Below the pieces are notes generated by a model. It saw nothing but the letters and a program-made list of their open reading frames with translations, did not search any database and was not told the origin of the DNA. The position numbers and the translations under genes were made by a program. Shown one piece after another: positions 8,127 to 15,973 of a stretch of DNA of 25,547 nt. The stretch's first letter is position 1. Every line of letters starts with the position of its first letter. Origin of the DNA: a virus; IMG/VR virus record IMGVR_UViG_3300005515_000054, positions 1-25,547 of that record; one strand, 5' to 3'.

Positions 8127-9240
8127 CACGGACCTCGATCATGGGGAAGCCGAGCACGCGGTAGTCGATGCGGCCGTAGCCATCCGGCGTGAAGGACACG
8201 GCCTGCGGGTGCGTCTGCTGGACCTCATGCACCATGGCGCCGACGAAGCGCTGGTGCAGCCCGTGGTAGCGGAAGCTGTAGAGCCGCACGCCGGTGGCGG
8301 CGTCTCGGCCCGCGGGCCGGATGTCGGTCTTGAGCCGGATGTCGGAGAAGGCACCCCACAGCTTCAGACCGGTGCCGACGAGGGAGCCGATGCCGCCGGC
8401 GGTGTCGCCGAAGCTGGAGCCGCCGGATTCGGAGTTCGCCTTGTAGTTGGCCTGCGCGCCCCACATGCTGGTCGCGTTGGTGCCCATCTGCCCGGCCACC
8501 GCCGCGGCGGAGCCGTAGCCCGCGTTCCGGCCGGCCAGCGACGCGGAGGTCAGCCCGACGCCGTTGCCGCCCAGCGCCGCGCCGGTGGTCGTCGCCTGCG
8601 TGCCCATGGCCGGGTAGCCGGCCAGCGCGTTGACGGCACGATCGGTCAGCGCGCGGCCCTCTTCGCGCGCCGCTGTGCGCGCGTTGTTCGCCGCGCCGGC
8701 GCCGGCCACCGTCTGCGTGAGCTGCAGCTGCTGGTCCATGGCCGCCGCGCGGCCGCTCGCCGGGTTGATGCCCATGCGCGCCAGGCTGCGCGCGGACTGT
8801 TCGCGCGCGCTCGATGCCGCCGCATTGACGTCGGCCATCGCCTGGCCAGCGAGTTCCTCGCGGCGGGCCTCGGTGTTGAAGTCCTTGGCTTCCTTGACCA
8901 GCGAGTCCTGCATGCCGCTGAGCTGGTCGCGGCGCGACAGCAGCCACTGCCGGTCGGACTGGGACTGCTCGTAGGCGGTCTTGCTGCTGTCCAGCGCGAA
9001 CTGCAGCTGCTGCTTCTGCAGCGGCGCCAGCTCATTGCTGTTGGCCAGCATCTGCTGGATCGCGTTGTCCTGGATGCCCATGGACTTGATCTGCGCCTCG
9101 ACTAGGCGCGGATCCGGCGCGGGCGCGGTGCTGCCGCCCTTGCCGCCACCCTCGAGCGTCATGCCGCCTCGGCGGCCGGCCCGCGGCCGGAACGCGTGTT
9201 CCGGCAGCAGGTCGAAATCAGTTCGGTGAAACCGTCCCAT
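8110..9240 (-). CDS. Virion protein with C-terminal S74 intramolecular chaperone domain
   Basis: This 376-residue protein has a helical Gln/Ala-rich body (about 40-250) resembling head or ejection proteins rather than a beta-helical fibre. It ends in a compact S74 (endosialidase-type) intramolecular chaperone: SDIRLKTDI at 299-307, then LYSFRYHG, FVGAMVHEVQQTHPQAV, and IDYRVL near the end. In this family the Ser of SDxRLK is the self-cleavage residue and the Lys assists it. Both are kept (Ser299, Lys304), so autocleavage releasing a domain of about 78 residues is plausible. AGGATTGCCGCT precedes the ATG at 9240 and supports it over the internal Met27. It overlaps the GNAT gene's end by 23 bp. 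Calling it a fibre instead is possible, but the N-terminal composition argues against that. Confidence 0.6.
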   Translation of the reverse strand: MGRFHRTDFDLLPEHAFRPRAGRRGGMTLEGGGKGGSTAPAPDPRLVEAQIKSMGIQDNAIQQMLANSNELAPLQKQQLQFALDSSKTAYEQSQSDRQWLLSRRDQLSGMQDSLVKEAKDFNTEARREELAGQAMADVNAAASSAREQSARSLARMGINPASGRAAAMDQQLQLTQTVAGAGAANNARTAAREEGRALTDRAVNALAGYPAMGTQATTTGAALGGNGVGLTSASLAGRNAGYGSAAAVAGQMGTNATSMWGAQANYKANSESGGSSFGDTAGGIGSLVGTGLKLWGAFSDIRLKTDIRPAGRDAATGVRLYSFRYHGLHQRFVGAMVHEVQQTHPQAVSFTPDGYGRIDYRVLGFPMIEVRDEQAQ

Positions 9241-9646
9241 AGCGGCAATCCTCTCGACGCATCACATAGAGAATCACATCACCGCCATCCTCTGCGGCGC
9301 CCTTCAGGCGTGCCTCTTCCTTGAACCCCAGCGCCTCATCGAAGCGCCGCGCATCCGCATTGCTGGCGTCCACGTAGCCCGTGATCCGCTGCACCCCACA
9401 GACCTCGAACGGGTACCGGAAGCACGCATGCAGGTACTCCCGATTCAGCCAGTGCCGCCCGGGCACCGCCGCAACGTGCATCCAGACGTTGGACCCGTTG
9501 AAGCCCTCATAGATGACCCCGGCGACGAGCTCGCCGTCGCGCCGCAGCCCGATGGCCCGGGCACCCTCGCAGAGGCGGAAGCCCGGCAGGCGGGTCCGCA
9601 CGAAGTCGGCGACCTCAGTGAGGTTGAAAACCAGCTCTGCGCTCAT
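9218..9646 (-). CDS. GNAT-type acetyltransferase
   Basis: This 142-residue protein fits the GNAT fold: an N-terminal helix and strand (RAIGLRRDGELVAGVIYEGF), a central strand with WMHVAAVPGR and a following helix, and the C-terminal pattern ITGYVDASNADARRFDEALGFKEEARLKGA typical of the acetyl-CoA-binding and terminal strand region. The substrate is unknown; candidates are a virion protein, host protein or toxin-like target. I place the start at ATG 9646; the longer reading to 9736 runs through the repeat and the upstream gene's end. The only Shine-Dalgarno-like AAGGA lies 15 bases upstream inside the palindromic repeat at 9657-9670, an unusually long spacing that suggests translation is controlled there. 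Confidence 0.75.
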   Translation of the reverse strand: MSAELVFNLTEVADFVRTRLPGFRLCEGARAIGLRRDGELVAGVIYEGFNGSNVWMHVAAVPGRHWLNREYLHACFRYPFEVCGVQRITGYVDASNADARRFDEALGFKEEARLKGAAEDGGDVILYVMRREDCRYGTVSPN

Positions 9647-9656
9647 CGCGCCAGCC

Positions 9657-9670
9657 TGCCATCCTTGGCA
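9657..9670 (-). repeat. AGGA-loop palindrome, copy 1 (before the GNAT gene)
   Basis: The minus strand reads TGCCA-AGGA-TGGCA, a perfect 5-bp stem with loop AGGA. It lies between the stop of the 96-residue gene (9684) and the GNAT start (9646). The following bases (GGCTGGCGCG then ATG) closely resemble those after copy 4, so the similarity to that copy extends over about 25 bases. Confidence 0.8.
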
Positions 9671-9683
9671 CGCTGACCCGGCA

Positions 9684-9974
9684 TCAGCCGGCGGGCTGCT
9701 CCTCAGGCGGGGCCGGCGGCGGCAGGATCTGCGCACCTTCCAGCGGCCCGGCGTTCAGCGCGCGCAGCAGCACCGTCCCGAGCTCGACTGGATCGCCGAT
9801 GGAGACCAGCACGTGGGCCCGGTGCGGCGGCGAGCCAGAGTCGGCCGCGGCCTGGCTGAACCAGCTCTGCACGCGCAGCGACACGACGGCGCGCAGCAGG
9901 TCGACCTCCATGGTCTCGACCCGGTGGTAGGTGAGCGGCAATCCGTTGAGGGTGATTTCGTGGACGAGTTCCAT
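9684..9974 (-). CDS. Small tail-region protein, unknown
   Basis: This 96-residue protein has a beta-rich N-terminal half (MELVHEITLNGLPLTYHRVE...) and a Pro/Glu-rich C-terminal tail (LPPPAPPEEQPAG). I recognise no domain. The start overlaps nothing but is two bases from the upstream stop (TGAAATG), so translation is probably coupled to the preceding tail gene. The palindromic repeat copy 1 follows its stop by about 12 bases. A tail-fibre accessory or assembly role is possible from position only. Confidence 0.5.
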   Translation of the reverse strand: MELVHEITLNGLPLTYHRVETMEVDLLRAVVSLRVQSWFSQAAADSGSPPHRAHVLVSIGDPVELGTVLLRALNAGPLEGAQILPPPAPPEEQPAG

Positions 9975-9975
9975 T

Positions 9976-11001
9976 TCAGAGCCCCGTGTGACGTGTGACG
10001 AAGAGAGGCGCGGCGTACTGCAGGCTCGAGGTCTCGTTCGAGTCCGCGAGGTATGAGAAGGCCGCGACCTCGTTGGAGATCAGGTTGCCGTCGCTGGTGC
10101 GGTTGAACATCCGGTGGAGCTCACGCATCCGCCAGGTGGCGCCGGAGACGGTGCCGGTGCGCCGGAAGCCGCCGTTCGGTCCGATCACCCCCCAGGTCTC
10201 GCCGGCGTTCCCGACGCCGAAGCTCTGCGATCCAGCCGCCGACGAGATCGTGGGCGTCGCCAGCGCACCGAGTAGCGAGTTCGCGCCGGCCATGAGGTCC
10301 CATGCGAGCTCGCCGTTCTCGCGCTTGACGTAGAAGTACGGCGGCCCGCTGGGCGTCGTCTTGCGGCCGTAGCAGAGGATCCTCGGCGCCGAGAGCGTGG
10401 CGTAGCCAGTGGCGTCGGTCGTCGACTGCGAGCACCGGCGGGCGCGGAAGCGGTACACGGTCGATGATGGCTTCGTGACCTCCAGCAGCTGGGTGTGGAA
10501 GCCAGGGAGCACCTCCAGGACCGGGACGATCGGGATCGACGTCGTGAACTCGAGCGTGTGGTAGCCCATCGACCCGGCGCCAGTGAGGAGCCCGGAGTTC
10601 GCTGTCGTCCCGACGACCGACGCGCTGCCGAGGTAGTAGAGGCCGGTGCCGCCGGGCGACAGCACCAGCGACGACTGGTCGACGCGAGTGGCGGTGATAC
10701 CCGGCACGCCCGTGGAGAGCGATGGCTTCGTCATGGCCCACACGCTGACCGAGTACCGGTCGCCGCCGACCGCCGGCGAGGTCACCCTCGGGTAGCCTAG
10801 GTCGTTGTCGACGGTGTAGCCCCACCCCGGCTCGCCTCGGGCGCCCAGCACCCGGATCGTCGAGCCCGTGTAGCCCGGGAAGCCCTGCGAGAACGCGACA
10901 CCCGAGGGGATGTCGAAGACGCCCAGGCACACGCCCGCCGTCGGAATGTTGTCGGCGTCGAAGATGATGTTCCCGCTCGGGTCGCGACAGATCAGGGTCA
11001 T
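9976..11001 (-). CDS. Tail-associated structural protein
   Basis: This 341-residue protein starts at an ATGA overlap with the long tail fibre gene, which rules out the longer out-of-register upstream reading to 11727. It is rich in Gly, Ser, Thr and beta-strand-like segments. It has a central run ending FRARRCSQSTTDATGYATLSAPRILCYGRK and a C-terminal SNETSSLQYAAPLFVTRHTGL. No catalytic motif or S74-type end is visible. Its position directly after the repeat-bearing fibre gene suggests a receptor-binding tip or fibre accessory, but I cannot assign a family. Confidence 0.55.
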   Translation of the reverse strand: MTLICRDPSGNIIFDADNIPTAGVCLGVFDIPSGVAFSQGFPGYTGSTIRVLGARGEPGWGYTVDNDLGYPRVTSPAVGGDRYSVSVWAMTKPSLSTGVPGITATRVDQSSLVLSPGGTGLYYLGSASVVGTTANSGLLTGAGSMGYHTLEFTTSIPIVPVLEVLPGFHTQLLEVTKPSSTVYRFRARRCSQSTTDATGYATLSAPRILCYGRKTTPSGPPYFYVKRENGELAWDLMAGANSLLGALATPTISSAAGSQSFGVGNAGETWGVIGPNGGFRRTGTVSGATWRMRELHRMFNRTSDGNLISNEVAAFSYLADSNETSSLQYAAPLFVTRHTGL

Positions 11002-12839
11002 GACGAGGAGATCCGGACGGCCTCGGCGTCGTTCCAGTAGAAGACCTGGATCAGGTTGTCGCGGATCTCCACGCGCGCGCCCGACGGCGCGGTGCGCAGC
11101 ACGCCGATCGTGGTCGACACCACCGACAAGCTGCCAATCGACGCGGTGTTGATGTTGGCCAGGTTGACCTGCGCCGTGCCGATCTTGGCGTTGGTGATCG
11201 CGCCATCCTGGATCTTGGCCGTCGTGATCTGCCCGTCCGCGATCTTGGCCGAGGTGATGTTGGCGTCGGCAATCTTTGCGGCCGTGATCTGCGCATCGCC
11301 GATCTTCGCGGTGCTGATGGCGCCGTTGGCGATCTTGGCGGTGTCGACCGCGAGGTTTTCGATCAGCGCACTGCGGATGGCACCGTCCTGGATCGCGGCC
11401 GAGCCAACCGCGATGGCGCCGGCGGCGATCTTGCCGGCCGTGATCGACCCATCGACGATGAGCGACGCGTCGTTGACCTTCTCGACGTTGAGGTTCGTGA
11501 ACCACGGGTTGCCAACGAAGACCGGCTTGTCCGTCCACGGGGCGATCATTAGGCCGACAACGCCGGCGGGGATGGCGAGCGTGGCAACGCAGTATTGCCA
11601 GCCTGCGGCTGTGGTGTTGGCGAAGCCGAACGCGTTCACGATGGTGTTTGACGCGTCGTAGAAGTAGCAGAGCAGGCCCGCCCCGCCCCCGCCGGCACCG
11701 CCAGCGAGGTTCAAGAACACCGAGCACTTGTACTGTTCACCGGCCTGCACGTTGAGCGGTGGCCCAGTCCATGAGTTGTCCCGGTATGTGAACTGTGCGG
11801 CCGTGGGAAACGGACAACCGGCAGGCACAGCGGGGTTGCTCGACGGAAGCCGCTGCACGAAGCCGTTCCACATCGTCGAGCCACCCTCGAAGAAGGGATC
11901 GACGATGAGCGACTTCGGCGCGATCAGCATGTGCTGGGCCCGAATGGCGCCAGCCGCGATTTCACTCGCACGGATCGCACCAGCGGCGATCTTGCCGGCC
12001 ACGATGGAACCGGCAACGATGTCGGCACCGTCCACGTCCTTCGTGTAGGCGGTCCCATTCCAGCGGTAGATCTTCCAGTCCGCGGTGTTGACGATCGTGC
12101 GGGTGCTGAAGGCGCCGGGCACCGAGGTCACGATCGTCACCGGCTCGATGCCGTTGGCGAACTTCGTGAGGTCCACCGCCTGGGCGGCGAGCTTCGCGGC
12201 AGAGACGGCGCCATTGGCCAGGTTCGCGGCCTCGACGATCAGCGGGCCGAGATCGCTGTTGCCGACCTTGCCCGTGGTGCGCGCGATCCCGTTGGTGCCG
12301 CCGGCCGGGACCGACGACTCGACGCCGTCCTCGCTGACCCACTTCAGCCAAATGTGCCAGGTCGTGCCCAGCGTGGTCGGGTGGGCGAAGACGGTGCCGG
12401 TGAACTCGGTGATGAGCTGGGCGGACGAGAACGTCGGCAGCGGGCCGCTCACCCACTGCGCGCCATAGACGCGGGTGCGGGCGTGGCCGTGCCCCTGCGT
12501 GTACGTCGGCAGGTCGTGCTCGATGATCAGGTTGTTGAAGGTGGCCGTGACGTCGACGCCGGTGGGCATGGGGGGCGGTGTCAGGTCGGGCTCCACGGGC
12601 TCACCGCTGCCACCGCCGCCGATGCCGGGCGCCGGCCCCTTGATCGGTGCCTTCCCGCCGCTGCCCACCAAGTAGCCCGCGTTCAGCTCGACCAGGCCGG
12701 CGTCGACGAGGTCGCGCACGGTGACGCCCCGATCAAGCTTGTCGCCCAGGTTGCCGAGGTAGGTCGAGAGCGCCTCCCGGACCTTCTGCTGAAAATTCGG
12801 GCTGTTGACGGTCGGGATGTCCTTTCGGCGGTCAGCCAT
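10998..12839 (-). CDS. Tail fibre protein with J-like region and AKI-repeat shaft
   Basis: This 613-residue protein has an N-terminal anchoring region, a Gly/Pro linker (about 55-75), then sequence like the central/C-terminal parts of lambda J-type host-specificity proteins: EAANLANGAVSAAKLAAQAVDLTKFANGIEPV followed by a TADWKIYRWNGTAYTKDV segment. A carbohydrate-binding-like beta domain sits near residues 340-460. The C-terminal 130 or so residues hold about ten degenerate 10-residue repeats of the type ITxAKIADGx, which probably form a trimeric beta shaft. AGGAGCTCCGCG precedes the ATG at 12839, which lies within the end of the tail hub gene (8-bp overlap). It likely contacts the host surface. 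J-like sequence in an otherwise short-tail virion is a mosaic trait. Confidence 0.7.
   Translation of the reverse strand: MADRRKDIPTVNSPNFQQKVREALSTYLGNLGDKLDRGVTVRDLVDAGLVELNAGYLVGSGGKAPIKGPAPGIGGGGSGEPVEPDLTPPPMPTGVDVTATFNNLIIEHDLPTYTQGHGHARTRVYGAQWVSGPLPTFSSAQLITEFTGTVFAHPTTLGTTWHIWLKWVSEDGVESSVPAGGTNGIARTTGKVGNSDLGPLIVEAANLANGAVSAAKLAAQAVDLTKFANGIEPVTIVTSVPGAFSTRTIVNTADWKIYRWNGTAYTKDVDGADIVAGSIVAGKIAAGAIRASEIAAGAIRAQHMLIAPKSLIVDPFFEGGSTMWNGFVQRLPSSNPAVPAGCPFPTAAQFTYRDNSWTGPPLNVQAGEQYKCSVFLNLAGGAGGGGAGLLCYFYDASNTIVNAFGFANTTAAGWQYCVATLAIPAGVVGLMIAPWTDKPVFVGNPWFTNLNVEKVNDASLIVDGSITAGKIAAGAIAVGSAAIQDGAIRSALIENLAVDTAKIANGAISTAKIGDAQITAAKIADANITSAKIADGQITTAKIQDGAITNAKIGTAQVNLANINTASIGSLSVVSTTIGVLRTAPSGARVEIRDNLIQVFYWNDAEAVRISSS
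11155..11460 (-). repeat. Degenerate 30-bp tandem repeats coding the fibre shaft
   Basis: About ten imperfect 30-bp units (plus-strand pattern like GCCGTGATCTGCGCATCGCC then GATCTTGGC) encode the ITxAKIxDGx peptide repeats of the tail fibre. Such arrays can expand or contract by recombination and change fibre length. Confidence 0.75.
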
Positions 12840-14475
12840 CGCGGAGCTCCTCCAGCGAGTGCGCGAGCGAGACGCCTTGGACCGCGCCGGTGGTCTCCAC
12901 CTCGATCTGCGTCGTGAAGGTCCGGAAGCCGCTGGGCAGCCGCACGGGCTCCGTGCTGGGCACGCTGATGTCGGCCACCTGGCCGGCGTCGCCGAAGACT
13001 CGCAGCGCCACCGGGTAGGCGTCGGCGACGACCTTGGCGCAGGTGAAGCCCGGCACCGGCGCGAGGTGGTCGAAGACCTTGCTGCGGAAGCGTGCCGACA
13101 GCGCGGCACCGGCGTCCCAGCGCTGCACGCTTGTGCCGTTCAGGATGAACATCGCGTCCTGCAGGTCGTCGACGTAGACCGCGTCGGCGCCGACATCGGA
13201 GAAGAAGATGCCGTCCGGGTAGCTGGGGTCCACCATGAACGACGCCTTGACGCCCTCCGCCGGCGAGTAGAAGCCGTAGTAGCGGCCCTCGAAGAAGGCG
13301 CCGATGATGGTCTCCGGTCGCAGCGCCTGCCAGTCGTCGCGGGTCATCGATTGGGCCGTGAGCAGGCGCGGCCCGGCCGAACCGAGGTAGGCCAGACCGT
13401 CAGGCGACGCCCAGGCCACGCCGTGCCCGACGCTCACCATCGATGCCGCCGCGACGCAGGCCTGTAGGAACTCGACGGGCTGCTCGTCCATGCTGTCCGG
13501 CGCGCCGCCGGTGCATACCAGGGGTCGGCCGTTCGTCCCGACCACCAGCGTCTGCCCGAACGCGGCTAGCGCGATCGGCGTGACGTCGGAAGGGGTCAGG
13601 CCGTACTGCATCGGCCACGCCGACGGGGTGTTGGGCTCGCAGAAGCGGATCTCCTGGCCAGAGATTCCAGCGAGCATGCCGTTCCACAACGGCGTCAGCG
13701 AATGCAGGGGCGGCTCGGTGATGTTCAGCGCCCCGCCCTGCGGCACACCGGGCGCCGGGACCCAGGTCAGCGACGGAAGCACCTCGCCGAGCTTGCGGTT
13801 GTCGTCCGTGGTGCCCGTCGCCGTGGAGAGAATCTCTCGCAGGAAGAAGAGGGTCGTGCTGCTCGAGCTGCCGGTCTCGGTGCGGTAGACGCGGATCCGG
13901 TTGATGCCGTAGCTGCCCGCCGGTGGCGCCGAAAGCGCGCTCAGCGTGACCGTGTCGTCGGCCTTGCAGGTGATCGTCGCCCCGGGCGATGGCCAGCCCT
14001 CCTCCCCGATGTCGTTGACATAGGTGTAGGCGTAGATGCGGGTCTCCAGCTCGGTGCTGGTGCCGCCGGCGGCGGCCAGCGTCGGTGCCGCGGCTGGCGC
14101 CGGCAGGCCAAGCGCGCGCCACGCCGTGGGCGGGTTCGCGCCCAGCGCCATCGTCGTGTCCGTCCACTTCGGGAAGCCGTCGCCGGTGTAATAGGTCCGC
14201 TCGCCGCTGTCCGCCGTATTGAAGCCGCGCACCACGCTCGTCGGCGTCGCCCAGCTCAGCCAGTAGTTGGTGTCGCTGACGACATCGCGCCCCATGCGGT
14301 ATATCGACTTCCGGCCCGCTGGCACGACGGCGCGCGCGGCCGGCGCCTTCAGCGGCCGAAGGTCACCGCGGCCCGGCTTCTGGTTCTGCGAGACGACGCC
14401 GATCGCGTCGGGCAGCAGCTTCGGGTGCGGCGCCTTCGCGGCGCCGGCGAAGGTGGCGAGACGGATCCGGGCCAT
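12832..14475 (-). CDS. Putative tail hub / nozzle-type structural protein
   Basis: This 547-residue protein is nearly all beta-strand in character. The N-terminal 60 residues are basic and linker-like. An FN3-like stretch at about 135-215 contains LETRIYAYTYVNDIGEEGWPSPG, a motif type I associate with beta-sandwich domains in phage tail proteins. The central part (about 225-430) has repeated short strands with Gly and Trp, as in propeller-like hub proteins. It lies between the lysis genes and the tail fibre, where podoviruses often encode the tail nozzle or hub. The ATG directly abuts the lysozyme stop (TGAATG), so it is coupled. I do not recognise a named family with certainty; the hub role is inference. 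Confidence 0.5.
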   Translation of the reverse strand: MARIRLATFAGAAKAPHPKLLPDAIGVVSQNQKPGRGDLRPLKAPAARAVVPAGRKSIYRMGRDVVSDTNYWLSWATPTSVVRGFNTADSGERTYYTGDGFPKWTDTTMALGANPPTAWRALGLPAPAAAPTLAAAGGTSTELETRIYAYTYVNDIGEEGWPSPGATITCKADDTVTLSALSAPPAGSYGINRIRVYRTETGSSSSTTLFFLREILSTATGTTDDNRKLGEVLPSLTWVPAPGVPQGGALNITEPPLHSLTPLWNGMLAGISGQEIRFCEPNTPSAWPMQYGLTPSDVTPIALAAFGQTLVVGTNGRPLVCTGGAPDSMDEQPVEFLQACVAAASMVSVGHGVAWASPDGLAYLGSAGPRLLTAQSMTRDDWQALRPETIIGAFFEGRYYGFYSPAEGVKASFMVDPSYPDGIFFSDVGADAVYVDDLQDAMFILNGTSVQRWDAGAALSARFRSKVFDHLAPVPGFTCAKVVADAYPVALRVFGDAGQVADISVPSTEPVRLPSGFRTFTTQIEVETTGAVQGVSLAHSLEELRDG

Positions 14476-15042
14476 TCACTGCACCGCCATGCACCGTTCG
14501 TAGCGCGCGAGCTGCCGCGTCCAGACGCCCATGCAGACCTTGTTGCCGGGCGTCGAGCAGTCGAATCGCCAGGACACGGCGCGCCCGGTCTCATCGCGTC
14601 GCGCGACCTCCCAGCCAGCATGCGGCTCGGACGACGTCATGAAGCGGAACTCGCGCAACTTCTCGCAGGCCTGCGCGTACCGCCCGGCGTTGAGCAGCGG
14701 CGCGAAGTTGCGGCAGGTCGCGCTCATCCCGTACTGGTAGCTGAAGTCCAGGTAGAGGTCGAACTCCTCCTGATGCAGCGGCGCCCGCACGCACCCCTTG
14801 AAGCTGGCCTCGGCCTTCTGCGTGTAGGCAAGGGTGCGCTGCAGCGCTTTCACCGGCGTCGTCCGGTCACCCTCGCGCACCGGGCTGCCGTCGGCATGCG
14901 TGATTGACCCGAAGCCCAGCGTCGGCACGTCACCCTTCACCGGGATCACCGCGGTGTCGGTGTAGCCCTCGTCGGTCGCGAGCCCGACCAGGGCGGCCGC
15001 GCTGAGCACCAGCGCGCCGATGGCGATGCGGATCTTGTTCAT
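14476..15042 (-). CDS. GH24 lysozyme, SAR-type endolysin
   Basis: This 188-residue muramidase hydrolyses peptidoglycan in the periplasm at lysis. An N-terminal Ala/Gly-rich hydrophobic segment (about 5-22) follows MNKIR and runs directly into the catalytic region, as in signal-anchor-release endolysins that are exported by Sec and held inactive in the membrane. Visible motif: EGYTDTAVIPVKGDVPTLGFGS, with Glu25 as the probable general acid, then Asp38 and Thr41. The Glu-Asp spacing is longer than the E-x8-D-x5-T of T4 lysozyme; the usual Asp position is Pro34, as I recall from a proteobacterial phage subfamily. Several Cys residues (66-150) could form regulatory disulfides. GGAG lies 8 bases before ATG, which overlaps the holin stop (ATGA). 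Confidence 0.85.
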   Translation of the reverse strand: MNKIRIAIGALVLSAAALVGLATDEGYTDTAVIPVKGDVPTLGFGSITHADGSPVREGDRTTPVKALQRTLAYTQKAEASFKGCVRAPLHQEEFDLYLDFSYQYGMSATCRNFAPLLNAGRYAQACEKLREFRFMTSSEPHAGWEVARRDETGRAVSWRFDCSTPGNKVCMGVWTRQLARYERCMAVQ

Positions 15043-15296
15043 TCGTCGAGCTCCATGTCGGCGGTGTCCGCGACGGGCCGGCGCGAGAAGCGGCGCTTGA
15101 GCTTCTGGCCCCAGTCCGACTCCTCCCTCCACCACTTGCGCAGCAGGTAGAGGATCTGCAGCACGACGAGCAGGCCGGACAGCACCGCGGCCCAGTTGAG
15201 GCTCTGCCACCACGGCGCCGAGGCCAGCGTCAGTCCGCCGGCGGGCGCGGTCCGCGTCGCCAGCTCGGTGACGATGTCCTTCATCTCTTGCTTCAT
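15039..15296 (-). CDS. Type II (T7-like) holin
   Basis: This 85-residue protein has one membrane segment at about 33-53 (LNWAAVLSGLLVVLQILYLL), a short N-terminal region containing APWWQS, and a long basic C-terminal tail (RKWWREE... KLKRRFSRR) ending in acidic residues. This layout matches T7 gp17.5-type class II holins, which permeabilise or depolarise the inner membrane. Depolarisation would also release the adjacent SAR endolysin. The gene overlaps the endolysin start (ATGA) and begins two bases from the upstream stop, so holin and endolysin are made together. Confidence 0.75.
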   Translation of the reverse strand: MKQEMKDIVTELATRTAPAGGLTLASAPWWQSLNWAAVLSGLLVVLQILYLLRKWWREESDWGQKLKRRFSRRPVADTADMELDE

Positions 15297-15297
15297 C

Positions 15298-15972
15298 TCA
15301 GCCCGCCTCCCCGGGTCGATTGGTCTTCGGTGCGACGGTCAGCGAGGTGCTGACGTCGATGCCGAGCGAGTTCGCGAAGGCGCCGTAATGGGCCTGCGCG
15401 CGTGCGCCGTTGCCGGCGTATTCGGTGGCCTTGCTGTAGGACCGGTAGAGGACGTAGTCCACGAGCGCCGACTGGTAGATGTCGGCGACGGCGATGTTCC
15501 CGGCGACGTCGTCCCAGGTCTGGCCCGGGTTCGGCACCACGATGTCCGTCGGGTAGACCGAGACCAGCGCATCCACCGAGGCGCCCTCGGCGGCGGCCGG
15601 CGGGTAGACCTCGAAGAGGCGCGGCGCCCGGGGGTCATGCATGAAGTGCTGGATCGACGTGACGCCGGCGAGCTGGCGCCAGCCCGACTCGATCTCGTCG
15701 AGCTCCCGGCGCTCGGTCTGGCGGACCGGGCCGCCGCCGGTGTTGCACGGGACGTCGAGCAGCTTCACGGCCGTCGCCGGCAGCGACTGCCGGAAGCCTG
15801 CGATCAGCGGCACCGCGACGATCGCCGCGGTGGCGTCCGGACGCTGGATCACGATCTCGCGCTGGCCGTCGTTGAGCCAGCGCACGAGCTCGTCGATCTT
15901 CCAGGCCACGGACCCGACGTCGACCAGGATGTCGACGACGCGCCGGATGACTTGCTTGGCTGCGACCGCCAT
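15298..15972 (-). CDS. DUF6682-family head-tail connector-type protein
   Basis: This 224-residue protein matches the pattern I know for DUF6682. It has an N-terminal helix with VDILVDVGS and WLNDGQREIVIQRPDA (residues about 12-45), then a VPLIAGFRQSLP strand region, LDVPCNTGGG, and a C-terminal helical part with YQSALVDYVLYRSYSKA. Members sit next to an adaptor gene in phage head-tail modules. The start at 15972 is supported by being just after the upstream stop (TGACATG); the longer in-frame reading to 16074 runs into the previous gene. A role in joining portal and tail is inferred from neighbours. Confidence 0.65.
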   Translation of the reverse strand: MAVAAKQVIRRVVDILVDVGSVAWKIDELVRWLNDGQREIVIQRPDATAAIVAVPLIAGFRQSLPATAVKLLDVPCNTGGGPVRQTERRELDEIESGWRQLAGVTSIQHFMHDPRAPRLFEVYPPAAAEGASVDALVSVYPTDIVVPNPGQTWDDVAGNIAVADIYQSALVDYVLYRSYSKATEYAGNGARAQAHYGAFANSLGIDVSTSLTVAPKTNRPGEAG

Positions 15973-15973
15973 G

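Noticed and set aside
11155-11460. CRISPR-like regular repeats
   Set aside because: The 30-bp periodicity is in-frame coding repeat of the tail fibre shaft, without spacers.
9976-11727. Long 583-residue reading of the tail gene to 11727
   Set aside because: The upstream portion is compositionally a shadow of the tail fibre gene (His/Arg/Gly-rich); the ATGA junction at 11001 fixes the start.
9976-12839. Possible diversity-generating retroelement target in the tail proteins, as in the podovirus BPP-1
   Set aside because: No reverse transcriptase, template repeat or C-type-lectin-like variable end is present in the window.
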